A stretch of DNA of 19,595 bases, taken from contig DAOVGJ010000161.1 of the NCBI GenBank assembly GCA_030672465.1, positions 1 through 19,595 of the forward strand, read 5' to 3'. Numbering within the stretch: position 1 is the first letter of the stretch; each line of letters starts with the position of its first letter. Source of the DNA: Pseudomonadota bacterium (lineage in GTDB: Bacteria; Desulfobacterota; BSN033; WVXP01; G020346125). A program made the position numbers and the translations under genes. Below, piece after piece: positions 12,672-19,595 of this stretch. The notes under the pieces were generated by a model that was given only the letters and a program-made list of their open reading frames with translations, was not told the origin of the DNA and did not search any database.

Positions 12672-14267
12672 ATGCCCCAGAAGATCATCGGATTGGACAT
12701 CGGAAGTCATTCCATTAAGGCCGTCCAACTTCGGAGGACCTTTCGAGGGTTTGAACTTGTCGGTTTCCACGAGAAAAAGATTCCACGGGAAGGGGAGGCC
12801 ACTCCTTCAGATGCGGTTGCTCAAGCCCTCGCCGAGCTATTCGGTGAGAGGCACATCGCAGGGGATATCGTGATCACCTCCATTCCAAGGCGACAGGTAT
12901 CTGCCCGCATCATCAAGCTTCCCTTCTCCGATCGGAAGAAGATCGACCAAGTGATTCCCTTCGAGATAGAGGGATATACCCCCTTTAACATCGAGGAGAT
13001 GGTCGTATCATACCATATCGTGAAGGTCGAGGAAGGAGAGGCGCAAATCCTCGCCCTTCTCGTCAAGAAGGACGTGCTGAGGGATCATCTTGAGGTCCTT
13101 GGAAGGGTGGACATTTCGCCGAAGATCGTGGATCTGGATGCCCTTGCCTTGTATAGCGTCTCCAGCCTCATGTTCCAAGGCATAGAGGGTCCATTTTCCC
13201 TCGCCGATATTGGGGCCTCAAAGACTTCAATATGCATTGTTGACGGCGGTCATGTATCCATGATCCGGAGCCTACCCATTGGAGGGGAAGCCATCACCGA
13301 GGCGATAGGGAGGGAGTTTCATCTTTCCCATGAAGAGGCGGAGCAAGGCAAAACCCTCCATGGGATTATCCTGGAGGACCAGGGGGAGTCCGAGGAGGAG
13401 AGAAGGTTCTCGAAATGCATTGAGTCGTCCCTATCACCCTTGCTCAGGGAGATGAAGCAGACCTTTCATTCCTACGAGGCGGAACATCATCAGGGGGTCC
13501 GTCGTATTTTTCTCTGCGGGGGGACCAGTGCCTTACGTAACTTGATACCATACCTTTCGCGGGAACTGGGGGTGGATGCCGAGCCGCTGAACGTCTTGGA
13601 GGCTCCCTTTAACAAATTGCCCATGGGGTCCGTCCCGGCCGGCCTCATCTCACATGGGTTGGGCCTGGGTTTGAGGGGCGTGGGGAATGGAAGCTTTTCC
13701 CAGCTCAATTTCCGAAAGGAAGAGTTTGCATTTCGAAGCGAAATTAAGGAGATCAAGGGGAAAGTACTCTCCGCCGGAATATTGATGCTGGCCATCCTTC
13801 TGTTGGTCTCTTTCGATTTCTACCTCAAGCTGGACATGAAACAGAGGCATTACGAGGATTTGAGTGCCCAAATCAGAAAGGTTTTCACCAATACCCTTCC
13901 CGAGGTCAAAAACATTGTGAACGAAGTCCAGCAGATGAGGAGTAAGATTCAGGAGGTGAAAAAGGGATCCCTCTTTTTCTCGGAGGCGGGAGAGGAGGGG
14001 ATGTCCGTACTGGACCTGATGCGGGAGATTACCCTTCGCATTCCCGACGATGTGACGGTGGATGTTAAGGACCTCGCCATTGGTAGGGGGAGGGTTGCGA
14101 TAACAGGGGAGACCGATTCCTTTGAATCCGTCGACAAGATCAGGGCAGGCCTTCAAAAATTCATGGGGTTCAAACGGGTCCGCCTCACCCATGCCAAGGT
14201 CGGGGTAAAAGGGGATAAGGTAGAATTCAAATTCTCAATCTCCATGGCGGAGGAGAGACCGAGATGA
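12672..14267 (+). CDS. gspL: Type II secretion GspL-like protein (PilM actin-fold domain fused to a PilN-like membrane domain)
   Basis: 531 residues. Residues 1 to about 340 form a PilM/FtsA-like actin-fold ATPase domain: GLDIGSHSIKAVQL at the start, SIPRRQVSARIIKLPF, IPFEIEGYTPFN, ADIGASKTSICIVDGG and a late LCGGTSALRNLIPYL. A single transmembrane helix lies near residues 366-388 (AGILMLAILLLVSFDFYL). The remainder is a periplasmic PilN/GspL-like segment, partly coiled coil, ending in a ferredoxin-like fold (AITGETDSFESVDKI). In T2SS and type IV pili this part forms the inner-membrane assembly platform that binds the ATPase GspE. GGGGAAGG precedes ATG 12672. The gene overlaps gspM by four bases (ATGA). 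The rest of the T2SS genes are absent here. A PilM-PilN pilus fusion is an alternative label. Confidence 0.83.
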   Translation: MPQKIIGLDIGSHSIKAVQLRRTFRGFELVGFHEKKIPREGEATPSDAVAQALAELFGERHIAGDIVITSIPRRQVSARIIKLPFSDRKKIDQVIPFEIEGYTPFNIEEMVVSYHIVKVEEGEAQILALLVKKDVLRDHLEVLGRVDISPKIVDLDALALYSVSSLMFQGIEGPFSLADIGASKTSICIVDGGHVSMIRSLPIGGEAITEAIGREFHLSHEEAEQGKTLHGIILEDQGESEEERRFSKCIESSLSPLLREMKQTFHSYEAEHHQGVRRIFLCGGTSALRNLIPYLSRELGVDAEPLNVLEAPFNKLPMGSVPAGLISHGLGLGLRGVGNGSFSQLNFRKEEFAFRSEIKEIKGKVLSAGILMLAILLLVSFDFYLKLDMKQRHYEDLSAQIRKVFTNTLPEVKNIVNEVQQMRSKIQEVKKGSLFFSEAGEEGMSVLDLMREITLRIPDDVTVDVKDLAIGRGRVAITGETDSFESVDKIRAGLQKFMGFKRVRLTHAKVGVKGDKVEFKFSISMAEERPR

Positions 14268-14794
14268 GGCTGGCCTTTAGGGAGAAGGTAGTCCTGGGTT
14301 TGGGGGCCGTCATGGGGGCGATGATTCTCGCCTACACCCTCGTCATAACGCCCTATATGGAGAAGATGAGGGTATTGGATCGGAGGATTTACCAAAAGAC
14401 CGTCGAACTGAAGGAGATTTCTGCCCTCAGCCAGGAATACATCGAGATAAAGGAGCGGATGGAGCAACTGAAGGGGAAGGCCCGGAAGAGGAAAAGGGGC
14501 TTCTCCCTTTTTTCCCATTTGGAGAGCTTGGCCGGGAAGACCCGTATCAAGGGCCACATCGCCTCTATGAAACCCCAGAGCACCCCTGTTGGTGAGCATT
14601 ATAAGGAGTCCTCAGTGGAGGTCAAGCTGGAGAGCGTCACTACCAGGCAGTTGGTGGATTACCTGTTTCGGATCGAAAATAGCGAGGCTTTTGTTCGAAT
14701 TAAGAAACTCCATTTGAAAAAGCGGCATGATAACCCCAAATACCTCGATGCGACTTTCCTCGTATCGACCTACGAGACCTCGGCAGGAAGGTAG
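14264..14794 (+). CDS. gspM: Type II secretion GspM/PilO-like inner-membrane protein
   Basis: 176 residues: a short cytoplasmic start, one transmembrane helix at about residues 9-28 (VVLGLGAVMGAMILAYTLVI), a coiled-coil stretch at about 30-75 and a periplasmic ferredoxin-like domain with TTRQLVDYLFRIENSEAFVRIKKLHLKKR. This is the GspM/PilO layout, and the tail motif RQLVDYLFRIE fits this family. It pairs with GspL in the T2SS platform. The ATGA overlap with the preceding gene supports stoichiometric expression. The PilO family is similar in fold, so the exact label follows from the GspL-like neighbour. Confidence 0.75.
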   Translation: MRLAFREKVVLGLGAVMGAMILAYTLVITPYMEKMRVLDRRIYQKTVELKEISALSQEYIEIKERMEQLKGKARKRKRGFSLFSHLESLAGKTRIKGHIASMKPQSTPVGEHYKESSVEVKLESVTTRQLVDYLFRIENSEAFVRIKKLHLKKRHDNPKYLDATFLVSTYETSAGR

Positions 14795-14815
14795 GATGCA
14801 AGGAGGCTGAGTACC

Positions 14816-15964
14816 ATGATAATTTCCAATAAAGCCCTGGAAATTCCCCCTTTTATCGTCATGGATGTTATGGAGAGAGCCCTTGAATTGGAACAAAAGG
14901 GCGAGCATGTGATCCACTTGGAGATAGGAGAGCCCGATTTCGATACCCCCCAATGCATCAAAGACGCCTGTTGTGACGCCCTCTGCGATGGGGAAACCCA
15001 TTATACCCACAGCTTGGGGTTACTCGAGTTGCGGGAGGCCATTGCTGCCGATTATGAAAAAACCTACGGGGTTCGAGTAACCCCAGACCGGATTCTCATC
15101 GCGTCGGGAACCTCCACGGCCATGCTCCTGCTTTTCTCCGCGCTGCTGGAACCAGGAGACGAGGTCATATTACCCAATCCCTATTACCCCTGTTATCCCA
15201 ATATCATAAAGTACGTCGGTGGGGTGCCCCTTTTCGTGGATGTGTTGGAAGAGGAGGGATTTCAGTACCTCCCCGGAATGATCTCCCCCAAGATTGGTCC
15301 GAGGACCAAGGGCATCCTCATCAATTCCCCCTCCAACCCGACGGGAAATTTACTTTCCGGTGAGAGAATGGAGGAGATAGCACAGTTCTCCTCCCCCATC
15401 ATTTCCGATGAAATATACCATGGGTTGGTTTACGAGGGGGAGGTCCATACCATTCTCGAATATACCGAGGATGCCTTTGTCATCAATGGATTCTCGAAAT
15501 TATACGCCATGACGGGCTGGAGGTTGGGCTATCTCATCGCCCCTAAAGAATTTATTCGCCCTATGCAGAGGCTTCAGCAGAACCTTTTCATCTCGCCCAA
15601 TTCCTTCGTCCAATTGGCGGCCATCAACGCCCTCCAAGAGGCCGAGGACGACGTCAGGCGAATGCGAGAAACCTATGATCAGCGGAGAAAGTTCATGGTC
15701 AAACGGCTGAGGGAGTTGGGGTTTGGTATCATGGTGGAGCCTACCGGGGCCTTCTATATCCTGGCCAATGCAAAACGATTTTCCGGGGATTCCTATCGGT
15801 TCGCCTTCGATATCCTTGAAGAGGCCAAGGTAGGGGTCGCCCCCGGGATCGATTTCGGCACAAATGCCGAGGGATTTCTCCGCTTCTCCTATGCCCGCTC
15901 TATGGAAAATATCGTGGAGGGAATGGATCGCCTGGAGGCCTATCTGAGGAGGAGGGGGAAGTGA
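14816..15964 (+). CDS. Class I/II PLP-dependent aminotransferase
   Basis: 382 residues with the fold type I aminotransferase signature set: EIGEPDFDTP, GTSTAMLLLFSAL (cofactor phosphate side), NSPSNPTGN, SDEIYHGLVYEG, the Schiff-base lysine Lys228 in GFSKLYAMTGWRLGYL, and the substrate carboxylate-binding Arg356 in GFLRFSYA. AAGGAGG lies nine bases before ATG 14816. The substrate is undetermined: aspartate, alanine, aromatic or branched-chain acids are all possible. A role as the methionine-salvage 4-methylthio-2-oxobutyrate aminotransferase is conceivable because mtnA is in the same gene run, but gspL and gspM lie between. The gene ends 13 bases before the convergent small gene. Confidence 0.88.
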   Translation: MIISNKALEIPPFIVMDVMERALELEQKGEHVIHLEIGEPDFDTPQCIKDACCDALCDGETHYTHSLGLLELREAIAADYEKTYGVRVTPDRILIASGTSTAMLLLFSALLEPGDEVILPNPYYPCYPNIIKYVGGVPLFVDVLEEEGFQYLPGMISPKIGPRTKGILINSPSNPTGNLLSGERMEEIAQFSSPIISDEIYHGLVYEGEVHTILEYTEDAFVINGFSKLYAMTGWRLGYLIAPKEFIRPMQRLQQNLFISPNSFVQLAAINALQEAEDDVRRMRETYDQRRKFMVKRLRELGFGIMVEPTGAFYILANAKRFSGDSYRFAFDILEEAKVGVAPGIDFGTNAEGFLRFSYARSMENIVEGMDRLEAYLRRRGK

Positions 15965-15977
15965 CTTGGGGGTGATG

Positions 15978-16175
15978 TCAAAGACCTTCCAATGCTTCCC
16001 TTAGCTTCTCGTTGGCGGACAGAATGCGATCCGCCGCTTCAAGGATGAGGGTTTCTACCCGTGCCAGCCCCTCTTCCCTGGCGATATCCGCCCACCTTCG
16101 ATATTCCTCCCCGTGGGATTCATTGTGTTCGATCCAATGCCGAATTAATACCGGGATCTTTTCGCTTTTCATCAT
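15978..16175 (-). CDS. Small conserved-looking helical protein of unknown function (65 aa)
   Basis: The protein is charged and predicted mostly helical, with IRHWIEHNESHGEEYRRWAD near the N-terminus. His13, His17 and His21 fall four residues apart, so they line one helix face and could bind a metal. The C-terminal half (LILEAADRILSANEKLREALE) looks like a second amphipathic helix. I recall similar short proteins in anaerobes but cannot name a family with confidence. The start is ATG at 16175 (a second ATG follows at 16172), with GGTAGGG a few bases upstream. It begins nine bases after the endonuclease V stop, so the two are probably co-transcribed. Confidence 0.7.
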   Translation of the reverse strand: MMKSEKIPVLIRHWIEHNESHGEEYRRWADIAREEGLARVETLILEAADRILSANEKLREALEGL

Positions 16176-16184
16176 ATCCCTACC

Positions 16185-16880
16185 TCATTTTCCCGTGGGA
16201 GAAGCCCTTCCCAGAGATCGGTTTTTCTTTACCATGAGATGAGCCCGGCGGATGGGTTCGGGGAGCCTGAACCCTCTGCACGTTTTCAAGACCAGCTGTA
16301 TGCTGGATTCCAAGTCGATCCGGTGGCCTGGGGATACGAAGACCGGCTTAACTCCTCTTCTGGTTCGGATTACGGCGCCGATGATTTTACCCTTCATCTT
16401 CAGAGGGGTAGTACTCCCCGCTTGAAGCCCCACCTCCCCGAAATCACCAACCAATTTTTTCTTGGCGCACCCGACCGATGGCAAGTCCAGGAGTACCCCC
16501 ATATGGGAAGCCAATCCAAAGGACCGGGGATGAGCTATTCCCTGGCCGTCGTACAGAACCACATCGGGAGGGTGTTGAAGCCTTTGAAAGACCTCGACTA
16601 ATAAAGGGGCTTCCCGGAAGCTCAGCAACCCCGGGATATAGGGAAAGGAGATCTTTCCCCTGACGAAGGCCTCATCCATGAGATCGAGATCGGGGAAGCT
16701 GAGGACAACCATACCGGCGATTCCGTCTCCGCCTCCCCTCGAATAGGAGACATCGGCCCCCGCGACGGAACTGACTGTCCGGGCCGAGTTGGTCAGGGAA
16801 ATGCGGGCCCTCAATTTCTCCTGGATGCGGACGGCCTCCCGGTAGGTGACATTCCAAGGGTGAAGCGATTGTGCAATCAT
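16185..16880 (-). CDS. nfi: Endonuclease V (deoxyinosine 3' endonuclease, Nfi)
   Basis: 231 residues with the full Endo V signature: Asp43 in GADVSYSR, Glu90 in YIPGLLSFREAP and Asp111 in DGQGIAHPR. The metal-binding catalytic residues are thus present at nearly the T. maritima numbering (Asp43, Glu89, Asp110). SVGCAKKKLVG and VIRTRRGVKPVFVSPGHRIDL, both typical of the family, follow. The enzyme cuts DNA one base 3' of deoxyinosine, starting repair of deaminated adenine, and acts in the cytoplasm. The ATG at 16880 has TGAGG directly upstream. It lies 50 bases after the lipoprotein gene and before the 65-aa protein. The co-oriented hpt gene also deals with hypoxanthine. Confidence 0.95.
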   Translation of the reverse strand: MIAQSLHPWNVTYREAVRIQEKLRARISLTNSARTVSSVAGADVSYSRGGGDGIAGMVVLSFPDLDLMDEAFVRGKISFPYIPGLLSFREAPLLVEVFQRLQHPPDVVLYDGQGIAHPRSFGLASHMGVLLDLPSVGCAKKKLVGDFGEVGLQAGSTTPLKMKGKIIGAVIRTRRGVKPVFVSPGHRIDLESSIQLVLKTCRGFRLPEPIRRAHLMVKKNRSLGRASPTGK

Positions 16881-16930
16881 AACCTCACCGATAGGGGCCG
16901 CAAATCCCTTGGACCCAGCGCCCCGTCGGC

Positions 16931-18775
16931 CTATTCGATCTGTTGGATCGTTCCCTTTTTTACCGTCAGGATGAAGGGGATCTTATTGGGCCTCCCCTCG
17001 GCATCGAAGGAGGTGAGCCCTGATACCCCATCAAATACCATTACCCCCATGAGGCCATCCCTCATTTGGCGGTGGGAGTAAATCTCCTGATCCGTCAAAA
17101 CCTGAACGCAGAGATCCATAGCATCGTAGGCTTGAGCCTCCAAGATGGTGGGATCTGATTCAAAGGTGTTCGTGAAGTCCCAAACAAACCTCGTAATACG
17201 GGCATTTTGGCTATCCTTGAAGAAACCGTCGGCGAATAGCGATCCATCGACGTATTTTCCCGCCTCCGAGACCAGTTCCGGCGAATTCCAGGCACTGGTT
17301 CCGAGGAGCGTTATCCCGATCACGTTGTAATAGGCCAGTTGGGGCACAATGAGGGCAATACGCTCTGAATAGTCCGGAATGAAAAGGGCGTCGAATTCAA
17401 TAATGGGCTCGAAATCTTTTTTCCGCTTTCCTTTCTTCTGAACGGCTCCTTCTTGAAGCCCCGCCAACTGTTTGATTTGCCTCCCGAAATCCATTTGTTC
17501 GTTATCGTAGGATTGAACCCCCATGATCTCGCCCTCATTCCTCAATACCTCGTCGATGAAGAGGTGAGTCAGCTTAATTCCATAGAGATCCCGGGGGTAA
17601 AGGATGGCGAACCGACTCAGCCTCAGCTCATCTATAGCAAAGGAGACGAGGGCCTTTATCTGCTGAGAATTGGTGAGGCAATTTTGGAAGACAAAGTCGC
17701 CGATTTCGGCCACGTCCTCCCTTTGGGTGAGGGTAATGATGGGTACTTCCAATTCCTGGGCCCTTATGGCGGCTGCCTCGGAGGTGACGCTCAAGAGCGG
17801 GCCGATGATGGCCATAACTCTTTCCGAATCGACCAGATCTTCCACCGCAATCTCTGCCTCGCTGGGGCTGGATTTCGAATCTTTGATTACCAGCTTAATG
17901 GGCATGCCCTCGTAGTTTGGTTCGAAGGCATGGACAGCCAGCTCAATTCCGTGGAGCGAACGAATTCCATAGACTCGATTTTTACCGCTCAAGGGGAGAA
18001 TGCAACCGATGACATTCCTTTCTGGAATCGACTCCTCTTTTATTCGGTCGAAGAAGGCCTCGACCTGGGGGTAATAGGATTGATCCTGAAACTCGTCCAT
18101 GACCCGGTAGATCAATTTCTTGCTTCGCTCCACATCTCCTTGGTCGTAGGAGATCTGGGCCATCCTGAAGGTGGCATAACCTGAAATGGGGGAATCCTGA
18201 TAAATGAATTGGACCTCTTGGAGCTGGGCGAGGGAGAGGCGTTGGTCCACGATTTCCGTGATCTTCTGCCATATTTCCTCTTTTTGTGCCTCTTCTTCGG
18301 CGTTCTCCATGGCCTTGATATGCCATCTCAGGGCTTCGAAATAATCCCCAAGCCCAGAGTAATCCTCCGCCATCACGGAGTAGATTATCGATTTCCTCAA
18401 CGGGGATAAGGAGAGGGGAAGGACTTCCCTGAGGAGCCGAAGGGAATCCTCATATCGCCCTATATGGCTGTAGCAGATGCCGAGCTTGTACTTGGCTTCA
18501 TTTGCCAATGGACTGGCTGGATATTGCTCAATGAGTTCTCGAAATTTAAGGCCTGCATTGGCGAAATCCCCCTTTGAAAAGAGGAGCTCTCCCATGTTGA
18601 ATAGGACGACATCTCGAGATTCTCCCTCCGGTTTTTCCTCTTCTCCTGGCTTTGGCACCTTCTCCGAAATGGTGGGCTCTGGAGGTTTCTCCCCCACCGG
18701 TATTTTCGCCTTGGGAACACAGGACAGGGCGATAAGGAAAGTAAGGGAGATGAGAAGGCCTCTATTCAACCACAT
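16931..18775 (-). CDS. TPR plus ABC substrate-binding-fold lipoprotein (LpoA-like penicillin-binding protein activator or LivK-like)
   Basis: From ATG 18775 the protein has 614 residues and opens with a signal sequence ending in SC (MWLNRGLLISLTFLIALSC), so it is probably a lipoprotein. The lipobox ALSC is imperfect. A Pro/Glu-rich linker follows. Then come about 200 residues of TPR-like helices (LFNMGELLFSKGDFANAGLKF, YKLGICYSHIGRYEDSLRLL). A periplasmic binding protein type 1 domain begins at about IGCILPLSGKNRVYG and contains AIIGPLLSVTSEAAA and LYPRDLYG. This order resembles LpoA, which activates PBP1A at the outer membrane, but a branched-chain amino-acid-type binding protein is possible. 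No permease genes are nearby, which favours LpoA-like. A longer in-frame start at 18823 would bury the signal peptide. ATG 18775 overlaps the hpt end by 14 bases. Confidence 0.8.
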   Translation of the reverse strand: MWLNRGLLISLTFLIALSCVPKAKIPVGEKPPEPTISEKVPKPGEEEKPEGESRDVVLFNMGELLFSKGDFANAGLKFRELIEQYPASPLANEAKYKLGICYSHIGRYEDSLRLLREVLPLSLSPLRKSIIYSVMAEDYSGLGDYFEALRWHIKAMENAEEEAQKEEIWQKITEIVDQRLSLAQLQEVQFIYQDSPISGYATFRMAQISYDQGDVERSKKLIYRVMDEFQDQSYYPQVEAFFDRIKEESIPERNVIGCILPLSGKNRVYGIRSLHGIELAVHAFEPNYEGMPIKLVIKDSKSSPSEAEIAVEDLVDSERVMAIIGPLLSVTSEAAAIRAQELEVPIITLTQREDVAEIGDFVFQNCLTNSQQIKALVSFAIDELRLSRFAILYPRDLYGIKLTHLFIDEVLRNEGEIMGVQSYDNEQMDFGRQIKQLAGLQEGAVQKKGKRKKDFEPIIEFDALFIPDYSERIALIVPQLAYYNVIGITLLGTSAWNSPELVSEAGKYVDGSLFADGFFKDSQNARITRFVWDFTNTFESDPTILEAQAYDAMDLCVQVLTDQEIYSHRQMRDGLMGVMVFDGVSGLTSFDAEGRPNKIPFILTVKKGTIQQIE

Positions 18776-19286
18776 AATGGATGCTCGGTAGGTTCCGAAA
18801 TTGTTCGTTGACGTCAAGCCCATAGCCTACAACGAAGAGATCTTCTATATCGAAGCCCACGTAATCCGCCTCGAATTCCACTTGACGGCGCGATTTTTTA
18901 TCCAATAGGCAGCAAATCCTGAGAGATCGAGGTTTTCTGGACCAGAACTCATCGGCCAAAAACTTCAACGTGCTGCCGCTATCAATGATATCCTCGACGA
19001 CGATCACATCCTTGCCCTCGATGGGGATGCTACTGTCCCGGGTGACCCGAATGTGGCCCGATGAGACCATTTCAGAGCCATAGCTTGCCAACCCAATGAA
19101 ATCAACCTGGACGGGCAAGTCGATGTGGCGCATAAGGTCGGATAGAAAGACAAAGGCCCCCTTGAGGATACAGATAAAGAGAACCTCCTTACCCCGATAG
19201 TCCTGGGAGATTTGTTGGGCCAACTCCTTAACCCTTCGGTGGATCTGGTCTTGGGTGAAAAGTGGCTTGAGGTCATATCGTTCCAT
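18762..19286 (-). CDS. hpt: Hypoxanthine phosphoribosyltransferase (Hpt)
   Basis: 174 residues, normal length for bacterial HPRT. LKGAFVFLSDL near residues 41-51 is the pyrophosphate loop. GLASYG (65-70) and the flexible loop follow. The PRPP-binding signature VIVVEDIIDSGSTL spans about residues 94-107, and the purine-contact end is VGFDIEDLFVVGYGLDVNEQFRNLP. It joins hypoxanthine (and often guanine) to PRPP, giving IMP or GMP in purine salvage. ATG 19286 starts directly with the family's short N-terminus, although the ribosome-binding site is weak. It overlaps the lipoprotein gene downstream and lies 67 bases after the partial hydrolase gene. Confidence 0.95.
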   Translation of the reverse strand: MERYDLKPLFTQDQIHRRVKELAQQISQDYRGKEVLFICILKGAFVFLSDLMRHIDLPVQVDFIGLASYGSEMVSSGHIRVTRDSSIPIEGKDVIVVEDIIDSGSTLKFLADEFWSRKPRSLRICCLLDKKSRRQVEFEADYVGFDIEDLFVVGYGLDVNEQFRNLPSIHYVVE

Positions 19287-19353
19287 TTCAGCACTACCCG
19301 GAGGCCCTTTGAGGAAGGCTTCCTTGCTTCTTTTGGCGGCTTAAGGACTTCCG

Positions 19354-19595
19354 TCAGAGGGCATGTTGCAAAACGATGATCTCCGTCTCCTTCGGGAGTC
19401 CCCCCTTATCAATGGATATCTCGCTGGAGCTCATCACTTTTACGTTGGCTTTTCCCTTGGTAAATTCTTCAACGGGGGTGATGGGAAACTCGCATTTCCC
19501 TGTTTTGAAGTGCATTGGTATGATGATCGAGGGATTAAGCTGACCAGCGACTTGGGAAGCCTCCTTCGAGTCTATGGTATAGAACCCCCCAACAG
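19354..19595 (-). CDS. Metallo-beta-lactamase-fold metal-dependent hydrolase, C-terminal part (5' end beyond window)
   Basis: The reverse-strand frame is open from the window edge to TGA at 19356-19354, giving the last 79 residues. It reads VGGFYTIDSKEASQVAGQL, then PSIIIPMHFKTGK with a probable zinc-ligand histidine, then PVEEFTKGKANVKVMSSSEI and ETEIIVLQHAL. This matches the C-terminal end of the COG2220/UPF0173-like MBL-fold hydrolases (VGG-T-D-EA...IPMHY...PVEEF). The N-terminal HxHxDH metal motif lies outside the window, so substrate and exact family cannot be told. It probably shares a transcript with hpt. The gene is cut by the window, not broken. Confidence 0.8.
   Translation of the reverse strand, partial: VGGFYTIDSKEASQVAGQLNPSIIIPMHFKTGKCEFPITPVEEFTKGKANVKVMSSSEISIDKGGLPKETEIIVLQHAL

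Noticed and set aside
17453..18184. A 243-codon open frame on the + strand opposite the LpoA-like gene
   Set aside because: It lies wholly antisense to a gene with clear signal peptide, TPR and binding-protein motifs; its own translation shows no recognisable domain.
1..19595. CRISPR array, prophage or defence island
   Set aside because: No regularly spaced repeat-spacer structure, no phage structural or integrase genes and no nuclease-helicase sets were seen on either strand.

Overview
The window looks like a chromosomal segment of a Gram-negative bacterium, about 55% G+C by eye. Four core or outer lipopolysaccharide (LPS) genes, a Kdo/WaaP-type kinase, a putative outer-membrane-type lipoprotein and the GspL/GspM pair of a type II secretion system imply an outer membrane. 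Using the amidotransferase route (GatB) and a glutaconate-type CoA-transferase fits an anaerobic, deltaproteobacteria-like (Desulfobacterota-type) organism, but this placement is inference. Genes are tightly packed, GTG starts are common and adjacent genes often overlap by a few bases.

Layout. Positions 1-4942 (+) hold an envelope-sugar and lipid A block: the 3' part of an RmlD-type dTDP-4-dehydrorhamnose reductase, UDP-glucose dehydrogenase, an LpxH-type lipid A diphosphatase, a 273-nt gap, GmhB heptose phosphatase, a Trm112/UPF0434 zinc protein, an LpxL/HtrB-type acyltransferase and a DUF3553-like small protein. Positions 4943-7524 hold a two-gene GctAB-like CoA-transferase surrounded by unusually long gaps. 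These gaps carry two families of dispersed repeats, terminator-like hairpins, a near-perfect palindrome and a tRNA-Arg(CCG). Next come a small alpha/beta hydrolase (+) and, convergent and overlapping with it, an LPS-kinase family gene (-).

Positions 9131-9334 are a divergent promoter region. From it a long + strand run reads gatB, mtnA, a SAM hydroxide adenosyltransferase (DUF62), gspL, gspM and a class I aminotransferase. Positions 15978-19595 are a - strand run, transcribed from the right edge: a partial metallo-beta-lactamase-fold hydrolase, hpt, a TPR plus ABC-binding-protein-fold lipoprotein (LpoA-like), endonuclease V and a 65-aa histidine-bearing small protein.

Most of the window is recognisable housekeeping. 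The parts not explained by known genes lie in the gaps of 2665-2952, 4943-5398, 6317-6401 and 7182-7392. They contain an octamer tandem repeat in two places and a 51-bp direct repeat bracketing the CoA-transferase pair. Differences within the 51-bp repeat fall mainly on third codon positions of one shared reading frame. No CRISPR array, prophage or intact insertion sequence is visible.
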